From Tannerella sp. (lineage in GTDB: Bacteria; Bacteroidota; Bacteroidia; Bacteroidales; Tannerellaceae), in contig JAITMT010000060.1 in NCBI GenBank assembly GCA_031277235.1, positions 1 to 28,334 of the forward strand: a stretch of 28,334 bases of DNA, in the 5' to 3' direction. Positions 15,101 to 22,207 of this stretch are shown piece after piece. The notes under the pieces are model-generated. The model saw nothing but the letters and a program-made list of their open reading frames with translations, ran no database searches and was not told where the DNA came from. Numbering within the stretch: position 1 is the first letter of the stretch; every line of letters starts with the position of its first letter. The translations under genes and the position numbers were made by a program.

Positions 15101-15389
15101 GTGGTGTCCCATCGAACAGGATTACTATGCGGACGGTTTGCAGTTCAAAATCAATGCGCCGCGTCCTTACCGCGTGGCGTTTAAAACGGGTATTGTCAGC
15201 CGCGACATGGAAAAAGCGATGAATATCGAGCCTACAGAGGTTTACGGTCGCGAGATTGACGGCGGAGCAGGCATCATTCTGGATATTCCGCTGGATGAAA
15301 ACAGGGAATTGAAGTTGATTCAGTGGAAAGCCGTTGCCAATGAGGTGATTGTCGGAATGATGGCGGTAACGCTGGTAAAATCACGGTAA
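12159..15389 (+). CDS. DUF4450 family protein, probable secreted six-hairpin glycosidase
   Basis: This 1076-residue protein begins with a signal-like segment ending NSFAQT. The N-terminal domain (YNEMETRRAGAPRPLQYRPEGDGFVSVNGKNRFTRALYG) matches DUF4450. The centre (about 380-680) reads as an alpha/alpha six-hairpin barrel: HYDMNQAYMDELLWHLQWTGD, DPDGDGLYEAYASTWASDALMYN and STSSWLPYAWSLNNVAHAEVGHTALAYWLAGR. A C-terminal beta region includes WCHPLLTCEIVDSGFRAAV. Family function is unproven; a glycoside hydrolase acting with GH42 is inferred from fold and operon. The reading frame carries at least five repeat-derived stretches: signal peptide core, residues about 134-143, about 161-180, about 556-573 and 827-834. 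All are in frame and lie where loops are expected. A hairpin with a T-run follows the stop. Confidence 0.85.
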   Translation: MIYKHLIINAFLIVNCQLSIVNSFAQTKKVGDYIENMSYNEMETRRAGAPRPLQYRPEGDGFVSVNGKNRFTRALYGSHTLFRIETSDRPVFGIYNKTQNRHIAFKLKTGDGIVALDSTEYCRSIYIPGKRDYELRIANCELRVSVQAFYDKEGAIWKFSSPTLPSGDGESSREGDLGGLSLICQISEITNDKLQRNGDMGADPPDAFDAPTNPQQLKTFEIDLKQGEEVYVAFENSELFRVENAAGEKLYNDAETARFKIANTLKINTPDPYINTLGGVISTAADGIWDGEVWLHGAIGWRMPLPGWRAAYTGDFLGWHDRARIHFDNYAASQVVDIEPVLPQPQQDSTLHLARAAKKWGTPMYSNGYICRNPRNNRQMHHYDMNQAYMDELLWHLQWTGDLDYARQIFSVIKLSLEWEKRNWDPDGDGLYEAYASTWASDALMYNSGGTTTGSAYNYRANKIAAEIAGLIGENPAPYRTEAEKIFNAVNEKLWLKDRGWWAEYVDFMGNKMIHPHATIASIYTAIDSEIGDIFQDYQATRYIDEHIPHIRIEATSNSPSGEKLPPPWGGLENGLDFFTISTSSWLPYAWSLNNVAHAEVGHTALAYWLAGRPDEAFNLFKSTVLDGMYLGNSPGNVGQTSYYDAARGECYRDFGDPVGVYSRAVVQGLFGITPDALHGKVVIRPGFPKDWDFAEIQHVDLDYRFERKGMEESYLIKNKFWENSDFILEIPVRFSNVKSLKINGKSVKWTAVESVGFPKIKIDCGKSDKFEVKITYSGKPITPKDNSIQANSEGFVQREEGKMRWWQPVEHEKSTQVTNLYESKNSPEMDLEGSRFETVNIDNTLNASVTDIFKNEYLSPRSPYTTMQTPTQGVGEWCHPLLTCEIVDSGFRAAVKNEVFETPFGVPFRIPDGRNNIAFTTLWDNYPDSLSVALGGKAKRAYLLMAGTTNAMQYGVTNGTVTVYYMDGTRSELVLTNPETWCPIEQDYYADGLQFKINAPRPYRVAFKTGIVSRDMEKAMNIEPTEVYGREIDGGAGIILDIPLDENRELKLIQWKAVANEVIVGMMAVTLVKSR
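12195..12225 (+). repeat. ATTGTCAATTGCC-type tandem repeat encoding the signal peptide core
   Basis: Units resembling ATTGTCA and ATTGCCA run in tandem and encode IVNCQLSIVN, the hydrophobic part of the predicted signal peptide of the DUF4450 protein. Tandem ATTGTCAATT arrays are a low-complexity type usually found between genes. Confidence 0.65.
12558..12586 (+). repeat. GAATTGC-type tandem repeat inside the DUF4450 gene
   Basis: GAATTGC is repeated with variation (GAATTGC, GAATTGC, AAACTGC, GAATTAC) and encodes ELRIANCELR. The peptide alternates polar and non-polar residues and could form a beta-hairpin in the N-terminal domain. Confidence 0.6.
12640..12698 (+). repeat. GC-rich palindromic repeat in frame in the DUF4450 gene (first)
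   Basis: The segment contains CTCCCCTCAGGGGA and then CCCGCGAAGGAGATTTAGGG. It encodes about 20 residues (PTLPSGDGESSREGDLGG) between two probable strands, AIWKF and LSLICQI. The second half aligns with the GH2 repeat at 19 of 23 positions and is read in the same phase. Confidence 0.75.
13824..13876 (+). repeat. GC-rich palindromic repeat in frame in the DUF4450 gene (second)
   Basis: It contains CTCCCCCTCGGGGGAAAAA followed by CTCCCTCCTCCTTGGGGAGG, two consecutive hairpins like those in block A of the intergenic repeats. It encodes SNSPSGEKLPPPWGGLEN between IPHIRIEA and LDFFTIS of the catalytic-type domain. Confidence 0.75.
14638..14660 (+). repeat. Decayed palindromic repeat in frame in the DUF4450 gene (third)
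   Basis: CCCCCGAGATGGATTTAGAG plus GGC matches the GH2 repeat at 20 of 23 positions, on the same strand and in the same codon phase (PEMDLEG). The substitutions reduce its self-complementarity, which suggests an older insertion. Confidence 0.65.
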
Positions 15390-15454
15390 TAGTTTGATAA
15401 TCAAATGAAAATAAAGACAAATGTCGTGTCAATGATAAAGTGTCTATAAATTTC

Positions 15455-15480
15455 CCTCCATTGGAGGTTTCTTTTATTTT
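15455..15480 (+). terminator. Probable terminator of the GH42-DUF4450 operon
   Basis: The stem CCTCC/GGAGG with an ATT loop is followed by a T-rich run (TTTCTTTTATTTT), 66 nt after the DUF4450 stop codon. The stem is short, so efficiency is uncertain. Confidence 0.5.
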
Positions 15481-15550
15481 GGATAAACGGAAGAACGTAT
15501 GAACGGACTTGAGTATTATTCCTTTAATTCGCTGATTATCAGCATATTTG

Positions 15551-15635
15551 CGGAGAAAGAGGGATTCGAACCCCCGGAACCTCTCGGTTCAACGGTTTTC
15601 AAGACCGCCGCAATAGACCACTCTGCCATCTCTCC
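15551..15635 (-). tRNA. tRNA-Ser (anticodon UGA)
   Basis: The minus strand folds as a class II tRNA of about 85 nt. The acceptor stem is GGAGAGA paired with TTTCTCC (one G-T pair). The D-arm region follows as TGGCAGAGTGGTC. The anticodon stem-loop GCGGTCTTGAAAACCGT has TGA in the loop. A long variable arm (AACCGAGAGGTT) and the T-arm GGGGGTTCGAATCCCTC complete it. The discriminator base is G and no CCA is encoded, so CCA must be added enzymatically. It reads UCA and related serine codons. It lies 75 nt beyond the end of the signalling operon on the same strand and has its own promoter. Confidence 0.95.
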
Positions 15636-15660
15636 TTACCTTTGTGTTCAAAAAGCGGTG

Positions 15661-15691
15661 CAAAGGTACGCACTTTTTTCGGATTTGCAAT
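15661..15691 (-). promoter_or_regulatory. Probable promoter of tRNA-Ser
   Basis: On the minus strand ATTG (15688-15691), 19 nt, then TACCTTTG (15661-15668), matching the Bacteroidetes consensus. The mature tRNA begins 25 nt downstream. A mirror copy, TACCTTTG on the plus strand at 15637-15644, makes a palindromic pair around the leader. Confidence 0.5.
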
Positions 15692-15709
15692 CTTTACCGG
15701 AATTTTTTC

Positions 15710-17905
15710 TCAATTCGTATCGTTATCCCAAACGGGATCGTAAACCACAAAAGTATTGGTAGAACCTAACCCGATATATATCTTGCCGTTATTTTCGTAA
15801 ATACAGTTGAAGTTGCCTTTGTATTCAGCCGGCAGTCGGGATTTTTGTACCAATGCCAGTGTGCTGCCGGACATATTAAATTCATAAATATAATAATTTT
15901 CGGAAACGTCCGACGCGACGAGAAAGATACTTTTACCATAGGCAACTGCGCCCAAAACATCACTCAAATAAATTGGATAATGGTATTTCTGCCACCACGT
16001 GCCTCCGCCGTCTTCGCTTATAAAAATGGTTTGATTGCATTTGCCCAAAGAGTCTCTTCCCATGCCTGCATAGACGATATTGTCTATCACAACAGCGAAT
16101 CCACCGTATTGATACTCCGGGAAATCAGCCTTTTGTGTCCATTGTTTGGTAGGCACGTCAAAACTCCACACCGTATTTTGAACCGAATCCCTACTGTTTT
16201 TTCCGCCAACGATGAAAACTTCGTATCCGATAGCAAAGCCAATCGCCGAATGCAGGGAGTCCGGACAGCCCGGATTCGTCTGCCACATGTTGGAAGGAGG
16301 AATGTCGTAATACGCGAAATCGTTGACGGGCTCTCCGTTCGCGTTCATGCCACCATAGACGAACGCGCCCAAGCCGTAGGTTACAGCAGTTTGCCATTTG
16401 GCTGCACCCGAATACAGCGGCTTCAGTTGCGACCATTTTTTGTTGGAAATCGAATATGACCACAATTCATCGGTATAGTTGGGACCTTTATCGCCTCCTG
16501 CGATATAAAAGTTGTCGCCTACGGAAAAGTAGGCATTCGATTTTTGCACAAGCGGTGTTCCGCTGAAAGCGGTATGTCCGTACGTAAAGGCGGAAGGCGT
16601 TGTGAAATTGTCTTCTTCGCCGTAGCCTACAAGATCATCGTTATTAATGGCATAAGCACGGTAATAATAGGTCTTTCCTCCCTTTACATTCATTGTTCCG
16701 CTATATCGCACCCCTATTTCCTGTGTCAAAGCCTGTTTATTATCCGACAGCGTAGGCTTGGGATTGGTGTACGACCAGCAAATACCTGCTTCCTTTATGG
16801 AACTTTTACCTTCACTGATAATTCTTATCGAAAAATCCGCCTTTGCATTCTGGACATTGGAAACTTCCTCCGTCATTACAGCCGGTCTATCGGTTAAGGT
16901 AGTGAAAGTTTCTGTCGGCTCACTATATACAATACTGTCGTACTGGCTCTTGGCGTATGCACGTACCCAATATTGCTGTTCGGAAGCCAGATTTTCAATC
17001 TTGGTCGTAAATGGACCGGTAAGCGCTACGTGTATTGTATCGTTGTAGATTGTCGGGGTTGACGGGCTTGTCGAAGCTATCCAGCAGAATCCCCGCTCAA
17101 CAATTTGAACGGTGGTATCTCTGCTGTTGCTTGAACTCGACCACAGAGTTACATCGTTATAACCGGTGATCATGTTCGTTATTCTGCCGATTTGTGGCAC
17201 TCCGTCCAGAGTCATCAGCGAATCAGGTATATTGTCGGAGAATATTCCGAAATCATTTTCCACGAAAGCGACGAAATAATACTTCGTAGATAACTCAAGT
17301 TCCGATAAATGGCAGGTGAAACTGTCGGTCGTGAACGTGCTTTCAACGGAATCTTTCAGAACAAAATCTTTTGAAGTGGAGTAATAGACGCCGCGCCGTT
17401 TGATTGTACCTTCGCCGGCATCCAGGATTTTACCGCCGACTGTTGCCGAAGCGGCGTGAATGTCGGTTGCCGCCGTTGTCATAACGGCGCCTGTGCCCTT
17501 GTTGGTCGTTTCCTGCAGTTCGGAGTTGCCATAGACGGTACCTCTTTCGTTAATGGCATATGCACGGATGTAACAGGTTGTACTTCCGCGCAATCCTTCT
17601 ATTTTACCGGAGTATGTCCCGATTCCTGTGCCGGTATCCTGAATTTTGCTGCCGTTTTCGAGGGTCGGATTGGGGGACAACGACCAGACAAACCCGCGTT
17701 CCGTTATTTTATATCCGTTTTCTTTCAAGATCTCAGCCGAAAACTCGATGGTCGAGGCTGTTTTAGCGATAAATTCCACGCCGTTATTACTGAAAACCGG
17801 CGAACCTCCGTTTTGCATATCTCTCGAAAACTCAGGATCTTCGATGCAACCCGAAAGAAAAACGACGACAGATATTAATAATATGTAACTCCAATTTTTT
17901 TTCAT
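15710..17905 (-). CDS. Surface-type lipoprotein with four Ig/FN3-like modules and a Kelch propeller
   Basis: The protein has 731 residues from the chosen ATG; a longer frame adds 16 codons but weakens the signal peptide. A lipobox VFLSGC places the lipid-bearing Cys at 20. Four similar modules of about 100 residues follow, each with a G[FV].W or GVYYS segment and a YY.RAYA.N strand (for example CYIRAYAINERGTVYG and YYYRAYAINNDDLVGYG). The last third is a Kelch-type propeller with repeated YIAGGDKG, FVYGGMNANGE and FIVGGKNSRD followed by W or Y strands. The architecture suits a ligand-binding protein on the outer membrane. It is the last gene of the kinase/phosphatase operon, 22 nt after the beta-barrel gene. 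A sensor or display role is inferred from context; the ligand is unknown. Confidence 0.85.
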   Translation of the reverse strand: MKKNWSYILLISVVVFLSGCIEDPEFSRDMQNGGSPVFSNNGVEFIAKTASTIEFSAEILKENGYKITERGFVWSLSPNPTLENGSKIQDTGTGIGTYSGKIEGLRGSTTCYIRAYAINERGTVYGNSELQETTNKGTGAVMTTAATDIHAASATVGGKILDAGEGTIKRRGVYYSTSKDFVLKDSVESTFTTDSFTCHLSELELSTKYYFVAFVENDFGIFSDNIPDSLMTLDGVPQIGRITNMITGYNDVTLWSSSSNSRDTTVQIVERGFCWIASTSPSTPTIYNDTIHVALTGPFTTKIENLASEQQYWVRAYAKSQYDSIVYSEPTETFTTLTDRPAVMTEEVSNVQNAKADFSIRIISEGKSSIKEAGICWSYTNPKPTLSDNKQALTQEIGVRYSGTMNVKGGKTYYYRAYAINNDDLVGYGEEDNFTTPSAFTYGHTAFSGTPLVQKSNAYFSVGDNFYIAGGDKGPNYTDELWSYSISNKKWSQLKPLYSGAAKWQTAVTYGLGAFVYGGMNANGEPVNDFAYYDIPPSNMWQTNPGCPDSLHSAIGFAIGYEVFIVGGKNSRDSVQNTVWSFDVPTKQWTQKADFPEYQYGGFAVVIDNIVYAGMGRDSLGKCNQTIFISEDGGGTWWQKYHYPIYLSDVLGAVAYGKSIFLVASDVSENYYIYEFNMSGSTLALVQKSRLPAEYKGNFNCIYENNGKIYIGLGSTNTFVVYDPVWDNDTN

Positions 17906-17927
17906 TTTCTTAAACTTTTTACTTTTA

Positions 17928-18944
17928 TCAAAAAAATACGCCGATACCGGCATTACCGTAAAAATTTTTAAATTTTAAAAGACTGCCTCCCAGCGAAATA
18001 TAAAAATGTTTTCCGATTATGAGCGTTCCGTCCAAATCCATAACGGCGCCTTCATAAGGTTCGTCGTATTTTGCCCAAAACGTCTCCGAACTTCCGTCGG
18101 TTACTGTCAAATCGGTTGTTTTGAAATCGTAAAACAACTCCCGTTTCACATAGCCTCCACCCACCGAGATGAGAAACTGCTGCGACGGTTTGAAAATCAA
18201 GCCGCCGGTAATAAGCATGGCATTCATTTTCTTGTTGCCCAAATGCGCATAACCGACGTTGTCAAGTCCGGGAATAATCAAGCCGGAATCGAATGTCCTG
18301 TCAGCCTGTTGATTGGACAAATTGCTGTTGAAGCAAACGTAACCGCCGACGCTTTTGCCCAGAACGCCCACTTTCAAACCTACAGGCGCAAGCGCGTTAT
18401 ACGAATATCCGAAAAAAAATCTCGTCCTGTTCTTTTCCCTTTCGATAGCCTCCCGTTGCGTCCTTTCCTTATTTATCGCATCTTCCACATACGGATTTTC
18501 CACATACGGGTTATCAACATTCGTCCCCGGACGGGTATTCGACCCCGTTATCGTCGCCAACTGTTCGCGCCAGAAGTTGGCTTTGCCTTCGTTTACCGGC
18601 GTACCGATTCCTTCCGTATAGTAAAGGATTAATTTATTGATACTTGCCGTATCCTGCATTTCGGTAGCCCTGGAATCCAGACATTCCAGACATTTGCCCA
18701 TCACATAGCGCATGGATGCATGCATGGATTCATCGGCAAACCATATTTTTGTTAATTGATTGATACTGTATGAATTACAACCGGGGACACCTCGTTGATA
18801 ATGTATTTTAGCCTCTTCATACTCCAGACGTTCCATAGCCTCGTCTCCCTTCAGGTTATAGTCCGTTTGCCGTTGGGCAAAGATTGTAACCGTAAGCAGT
18901 AAAAGACAATATATATAGAATGTTTTTTTCATATTCTGTTTCAA
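17928..18944 (-). CDS. TPR-like protein with C-terminal outer-membrane beta-barrel region
   Basis: This 338-residue exported protein has a signal peptide (MKKTFYIYCLLLLTVTIFAQ; the ATG at 18932 is an alternative start). A helical TPR/Sel1-like region follows (GDEAMERLEYEEAKIHYQRG). A tandem NPYVENPYVE leads into a charged coiled-coil stretch (INKERTQREAIEREKNR). From about residue 170 the pattern is alternating beta strands with many Gly and aromatic residues, ending in ...GIGVFF; a terminal Phe is typical of BAM-assembled outer-membrane barrels. I do not recognise a named family. The helical part could sit in the periplasm, facing the extracytoplasmic part of the kinase encoded 4 nt upstream. 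A role in carrying signal across the outer membrane is inference only. Confidence 0.75.
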   Translation of the reverse strand: MKQNMKKTFYIYCLLLLTVTIFAQRQTDYNLKGDEAMERLEYEEAKIHYQRGVPGCNSYSINQLTKIWFADESMHASMRYVMGKCLECLDSRATEMQDTASINKLILYYTEGIGTPVNEGKANFWREQLATITGSNTRPGTNVDNPYVENPYVEDAINKERTQREAIEREKNRTRFFFGYSYNALAPVGLKVGVLGKSVGGYVCFNSNLSNQQADRTFDSGLIIPGLDNVGYAHLGNKKMNAMLITGGLIFKPSQQFLISVGGGYVKRELFYDFKTTDLTVTDGSSETFWAKYDEPYEGAVMDLDGTLIIGKHFYISLGGSLLKFKNFYGNAGIGVFF

Positions 18945-18948
18945 TTAA

Positions 18949-20820
18949 TTATTTCAAAGGTAGTCCCGTACTTTTTCGCTCACCCATCCGGTTATAGAGA
19001 TCATAAAGATTGTCTTCCTCACGCTGGAATCCCATAAGCTCATCATCCACCGGATCAAACGTCATGTATAGGCAAGGTATTTTTTCCTTTCCTTTCTGGT
19101 CAAGCGCTCCAAAACGATTATTATCCTTTCGCATCACGATTTTCAAACTGCCAAATTCACCCATAATTTTATACTGGGCAAAAGCATCTTCCAGCGCTTT
19201 TTCGTCCAGTTTCTCATTGATCATTTTCTGTAAACTCGAGGCGTCCTGCGTATATTTCCTTTCCAGCGCCTTCTCGATATCCGACTTGGCTTCTTCAAAC
19301 TTTTTATTTTGGACATTATTTTGTGCTGATGCGTAAAACTTCTGATACTCACTTTCTTTCCGTGCGGTTTCCTGCTCGGCATACGAAATAATACCGTCAT
19401 TTTTTCCGGTATTTGCCGTTTGAGATGTCTGGACATTTTCTCCGTTGTCCTTGACTTCGCTGGTTTTAACGGCGGAATTGTCGTTTCCGGTCGTATTTTC
19501 TGTTCCGTTGTTTTCTGTTGAGGTCTGGGACTCTGTGGTCGAAGGCTTGTTGTCCGCCGGAATTGCCGTGTTTGCCGGATTGTCGCTGGCAGGCACCGTG
19601 TCTTTCGCATTTTGAGAACTGAAATACTGTTTGGGCGACCAGTTACCGCCTGTGAAATAGGTGTACAGCCCATAACCGACAACAGCACAAAGAAGTATGG
19701 CTACAATCGAAAGAATGGTACGTCTGGTATTTCTTCTTTTCTTCCGTCTTCTGCGGCGGCGCATTCCAGTCGTAGTCCCGGACGACGACGCGAGGGCTAC
19801 AAGCGGTATGGTACGGTCTTCTTCGTCCTGCGGTTTTGAGGACGGATCGCCGGACTCTGTTTTTCCATTTTCCGCAAAAGGATTTTTCGTTTCAACCAAT
19901 AGATTCTCAGTCAGTTCATAAGTCGGAGTATCCAGAGAAGCCAGCATTTCCCTGATGGTTTGAAAACGGTTTTCCGGTTTCAGTTCCATCGCTTTGAGAA
20001 TGGCCTTTTCGGTTTTAGGGGAAATGTTCGAGTTGTAAGCCGTCGGGGGAAGTATTTCCTTCGTAATGCGAAGAATGGATTCGACCGGAATGATGCCCGT
20101 TAAAAGATTGTACATCGTGGCGCCCAGCGAGTAGATGTCGGGGCAGGGCGAAAAGTTTTGCGTCCCTTCCTCGTCATACTGTTCGATGGCGGCGAAACCT
20201 TTTGACAGTGTGAGCGTTGTCGTGCTTGTGTCGCTCTGTTCGATGTCATAGCGCTTGCTGACGCCGAAGTCTATCAGCCGCGCGTTGTCGTCCTTGTCTA
20301 TGATGATGTTACTGGGCTTGATATCAAGGTGTACAATGTTTTTTTCATGTACAAATTCAAGGGCATTTCCGATTTGATGAACATACTTCAACACCTTGTT
20401 TTCGGGCAGCGTCCCCTCATGGTCGAGCATATATTTGAGCGAACAACCTGTGATATACTCCATTACGATGTATGCCGTGTTGTTTTCCTCGAAAACTTCG
20501 AGCACATTGACGATGTACGGATGATGCACTTCCGAAAGGATATTCGCCTCCTTGATCAACTTTTCCTTGAACTTGTCAAAGAGTTCGGCGCCCGTTTTGG
20601 AATGAATTTTTATCTGGAACGAATGTTCGTCGCGATAGCAGTAATCCTTGAAAAAATACTCCTTTATGCAGACCGGGACTTCTGTTTTCATCGCCCCCAG
20701 CCCGCCTTTCACTTCGGTATTCCAAACGGCAAGATATGTTATGCCAAAGCCTCCCTGCCCTATGGTACCCGTTATCCGGTATTTCCTGTTCTGTAAAAAA
20801 ACTTCATTCGGTAAATTCAT
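18949..20820 (-). CDS. Transmembrane Ser/Thr protein kinase with TPR-like and WG-like extracytoplasmic region
   Basis: From the chosen start (MNLPNEVFLQ; an ATG four codons earlier is possible) the protein has 623 residues. The N-terminal kinase domain (about 10-295) has the glycine loop GQGGFG (21-26), Lys53 in VCIKEYF, catalytic HLDIKPSN (Asp166, Lys168, Asn171) and metal-binding DFG (Asp184), so it should be active. An Arg-rich stop-transfer RRRRRRKKRR precedes one membrane helix (about 368-388). Outside are a Ser/Thr/Asn-rich linker (about 400-480), a TPR-like helical part (YASAQNNVQNKKFEEAKSDI) and a WG-repeat-like end (NRFGALDQKGKEKIP). Residues 300-360, between kinase and membrane, are rich in Ser and Thr and may be autophosphorylated. 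PP2C and FHA partners lie directly upstream. An internal promoter may lie between PP2C and this gene. Confidence 0.93.
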   Translation of the reverse strand: MNLPNEVFLQNRKYRITGTIGQGGFGITYLAVWNTEVKGGLGAMKTEVPVCIKEYFFKDYCYRDEHSFQIKIHSKTGAELFDKFKEKLIKEANILSEVHHPYIVNVLEVFEENNTAYIVMEYITGCSLKYMLDHEGTLPENKVLKYVHQIGNALEFVHEKNIVHLDIKPSNIIIDKDDNARLIDFGVSKRYDIEQSDTSTTTLTLSKGFAAIEQYDEEGTQNFSPCPDIYSLGATMYNLLTGIIPVESILRITKEILPPTAYNSNISPKTEKAILKAMELKPENRFQTIREMLASLDTPTYELTENLLVETKNPFAENGKTESGDPSSKPQDEEDRTIPLVALASSSGTTTGMRRRRRRKKRRNTRRTILSIVAILLCAVVGYGLYTYFTGGNWSPKQYFSSQNAKDTVPASDNPANTAIPADNKPSTTESQTSTENNGTENTTGNDNSAVKTSEVKDNGENVQTSQTANTGKNDGIISYAEQETARKESEYQKFYASAQNNVQNKKFEEAKSDIEKALERKYTQDASSLQKMINEKLDEKALEDAFAQYKIMGEFGSLKIVMRKDNNRFGALDQKGKEKIPCLYMTFDPVDDELMGFQREEDNLYDLYNRMGERKSTGLPLK

Positions 20821-20852
20821 AGCAGAATACACTTCGTATTACTAATTCCGTG

Positions 20853-20883
20853 CAAAGATACAATAATTATGCAAAAGAATAAA
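20853..20883 (-). promoter_or_regulatory. Possible internal promoter ahead of the kinase gene
   Basis: The minus strand has TTTA (20880-20883), 19 nt, then a perfect -7 box TATCTTTG (20853-20860), 33 nt before the kinase ATG. It overlaps the end of the phosphatase gene. It could raise kinase and downstream expression independently of the main promoter. Confidence 0.35.
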
Positions 20884-21676
20884 AGAAAGAGAAAATATTT
20901 TGCTTAAAACCGGTATTTTTCTTTGTATCGAGTATGGGAATGATATAAAAGGAAAAGTTGTCAGTTGCCTGATTAATACAGTGTTCCACGATGGAATTCT
21001 TGATGGATTCGGCGGTTTTGTCGCGTGTAAAAATTTCCGTCAGATTTTCGTCCGTCAGCGTCTCGGTTACGCCGTCCGTGCACATGAAAAACATGTCGCC
21101 CGGTTCAATGTCGGTTATCAGGTGTACATCTGCCTGCGTGATATACTTTGAACCCATTATGGCTCTGGTGATTACGTTCTTTTGCGGATGGATTTCGGCT
21201 TCTTCCGGGGTGATTTTTCCCATCTTGACCCACGAATTGACCAATGTATGGTCTTCGGTGCGGAACAGGATTTGTCCCTGCCGGAACTGGTAAATACGGC
21301 TGTCACCGGTATATGCGGCTGTAATTCCTTCATTACCAATGTATAGCAGCGTCATGGTGGTTGCCATTCCCGAAGCGTCGGGATTGATGCCCGTGTATTC
21401 GTCGAAACGGGATTCGGTGTAGTGGATGGCTTTGTTGATAAAATCTTCCGAGGGGTCTCCGTCTTCCAGAAAAGTATTGAAAAAGGTCTCAAACGAGTCG
21501 CAGGCGAGCGCGCTGGCAACTTCTCCCTTTTCCGAGCCGCCCACTCCATCGCAGACCATAAAAAGCCGCTCGTTGGGCGTAGCCAGTTCCGAGAGCGGAT
21601 AAATATAATCCTCGTTGTTTTGACGTTTTCCTTTTTCCGTTGCCGAGAAAGGCCGTTCCAATGTAATGTTCATCAT
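20867..21676 (-). CDS. PP2C-family Ser/Thr protein phosphatase
   Basis: This 269-residue cytoplasmic phosphatase carries the metal-binding and catalytic motifs of the bacterial Stp1/PP2C type. These are KRQNNEDYIY (Glu22-Asp23), VCDGVGG (Asp43-Gly44), YTGDSRIYQ (Gly124-Asp125), MCTDGVTE (Asp201) and ATDNFS (Asp239-Asn240). It should remove phosphate from Ser/Thr of the kinase and its targets using two Mn or Mg ions. No signal peptide or membrane segment is present. It lies between an FHA gene (15 nt upstream) and the kinase gene (46 nt downstream), the classic kinase-phosphatase pairing. Confidence 0.95.
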   Translation of the reverse strand: MMNITLERPFSATEKGKRQNNEDYIYPLSELATPNERLFMVCDGVGGSEKGEVASALACDSFETFFNTFLEDGDPSEDFINKAIHYTESRFDEYTGINPDASGMATTMTLLYIGNEGITAAYTGDSRIYQFRQGQILFRTEDHTLVNSWVKMGKITPEEAEIHPQKNVITRAIMGSKYITQADVHLITDIEPGDMFFMCTDGVTETLTDENLTEIFTRDKTAESIKNSIVEHCINQATDNFSFYIIPILDTKKNTGFKQNIFSFFYSFA

Positions 21677-21691
21677 ACGTTCTTCAAGGTT

Positions 21692-22207
21692 TTACTCGTT
21701 GAAACGGATGGTCGTCTGCCCGAGAATCAACTCGTCATTATCCTTCAGCACGACAACGTCTCCGCTTTCGATGTTTTTTCCATTATATAACGTATGATTG
21801 ATACTTTTATTGTCTGAAAGGTAATGAAAATATCCGCCTTTCGGATTTTTTTTCACTTCTATTTTTAAATGGCTGCGGCTCATTGTTTTATCGCCGGTCT
21901 GAATGCAAATGGAAACAGCCGTACGGTTTTTTGCCTTACGACCGACTGTATTTTCTCCTTCCTGCAATGGAAATTCCTGGTACGGAGTGTATTCGTTTTC
22001 GATCACAATCAGTTTTCCGATGCCTTGACTTTTCTGTACGACCACTACCGTGCCCGCACTGTTTTGTTCTTCCAGTTTCTGTTCGATGAAAGAAATGGGA
22101 ATGTCCTTTTTGCATTTGGGACACTTGAAAGACAGGATGCCTTCCGGTATCCTCGTCTCGTCAACTTTCAATCCTACTTTACAATGCGGACATTTAACCG
22201 AAATCAT
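21692..22207 (-). CDS. Zinc-ribbon / FHA domain protein
   Basis: This 171-residue protein begins with a zinc ribbon (Cys6-x2-Cys9 ... Cys29-x2-Cys32) of the type seen in MJ0042-like N-terminal fingers. A short linker follows, then an FHA domain (about 62-171) with GR at 89-90, MSRSHLKI at 109-116 and SINHTLYNG at 135-143. FHA domains bind phosphothreonine; Gly89-Arg90 and Ser110/His113 are at the usual phosphate-binding positions. The canonical STNGT loop is altered to SINHT. No membrane segment is visible, so it is probably a cytoplasmic adaptor reading the kinase output. Its start overlaps the stop of the acidic-protein gene by four bases (ATGA), indicating translational coupling. Confidence 0.88.
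   Translation of the reverse strand: MISVKCPHCKVGLKVDETRIPEGILSFKCPKCKKDIPISFIEQKLEEQNSAGTVVVVQKSQGIGKLIVIENEYTPYQEFPLQEGENTVGRKAKNRTAVSICIQTGDKTMSRSHLKIEVKKNPKGGYFHYLSDNKSINHTLYNGKNIESGDVVVLKDNDELILGQTTIRFNE

Noticed and set aside
15499..15762. Open frame across the tRNA-Ser gene on the plus strand
   Set aside because: It is the translated complement of the tRNA (the LGSTVFKTAAIDHSA type of peptide), a well-known false gene.
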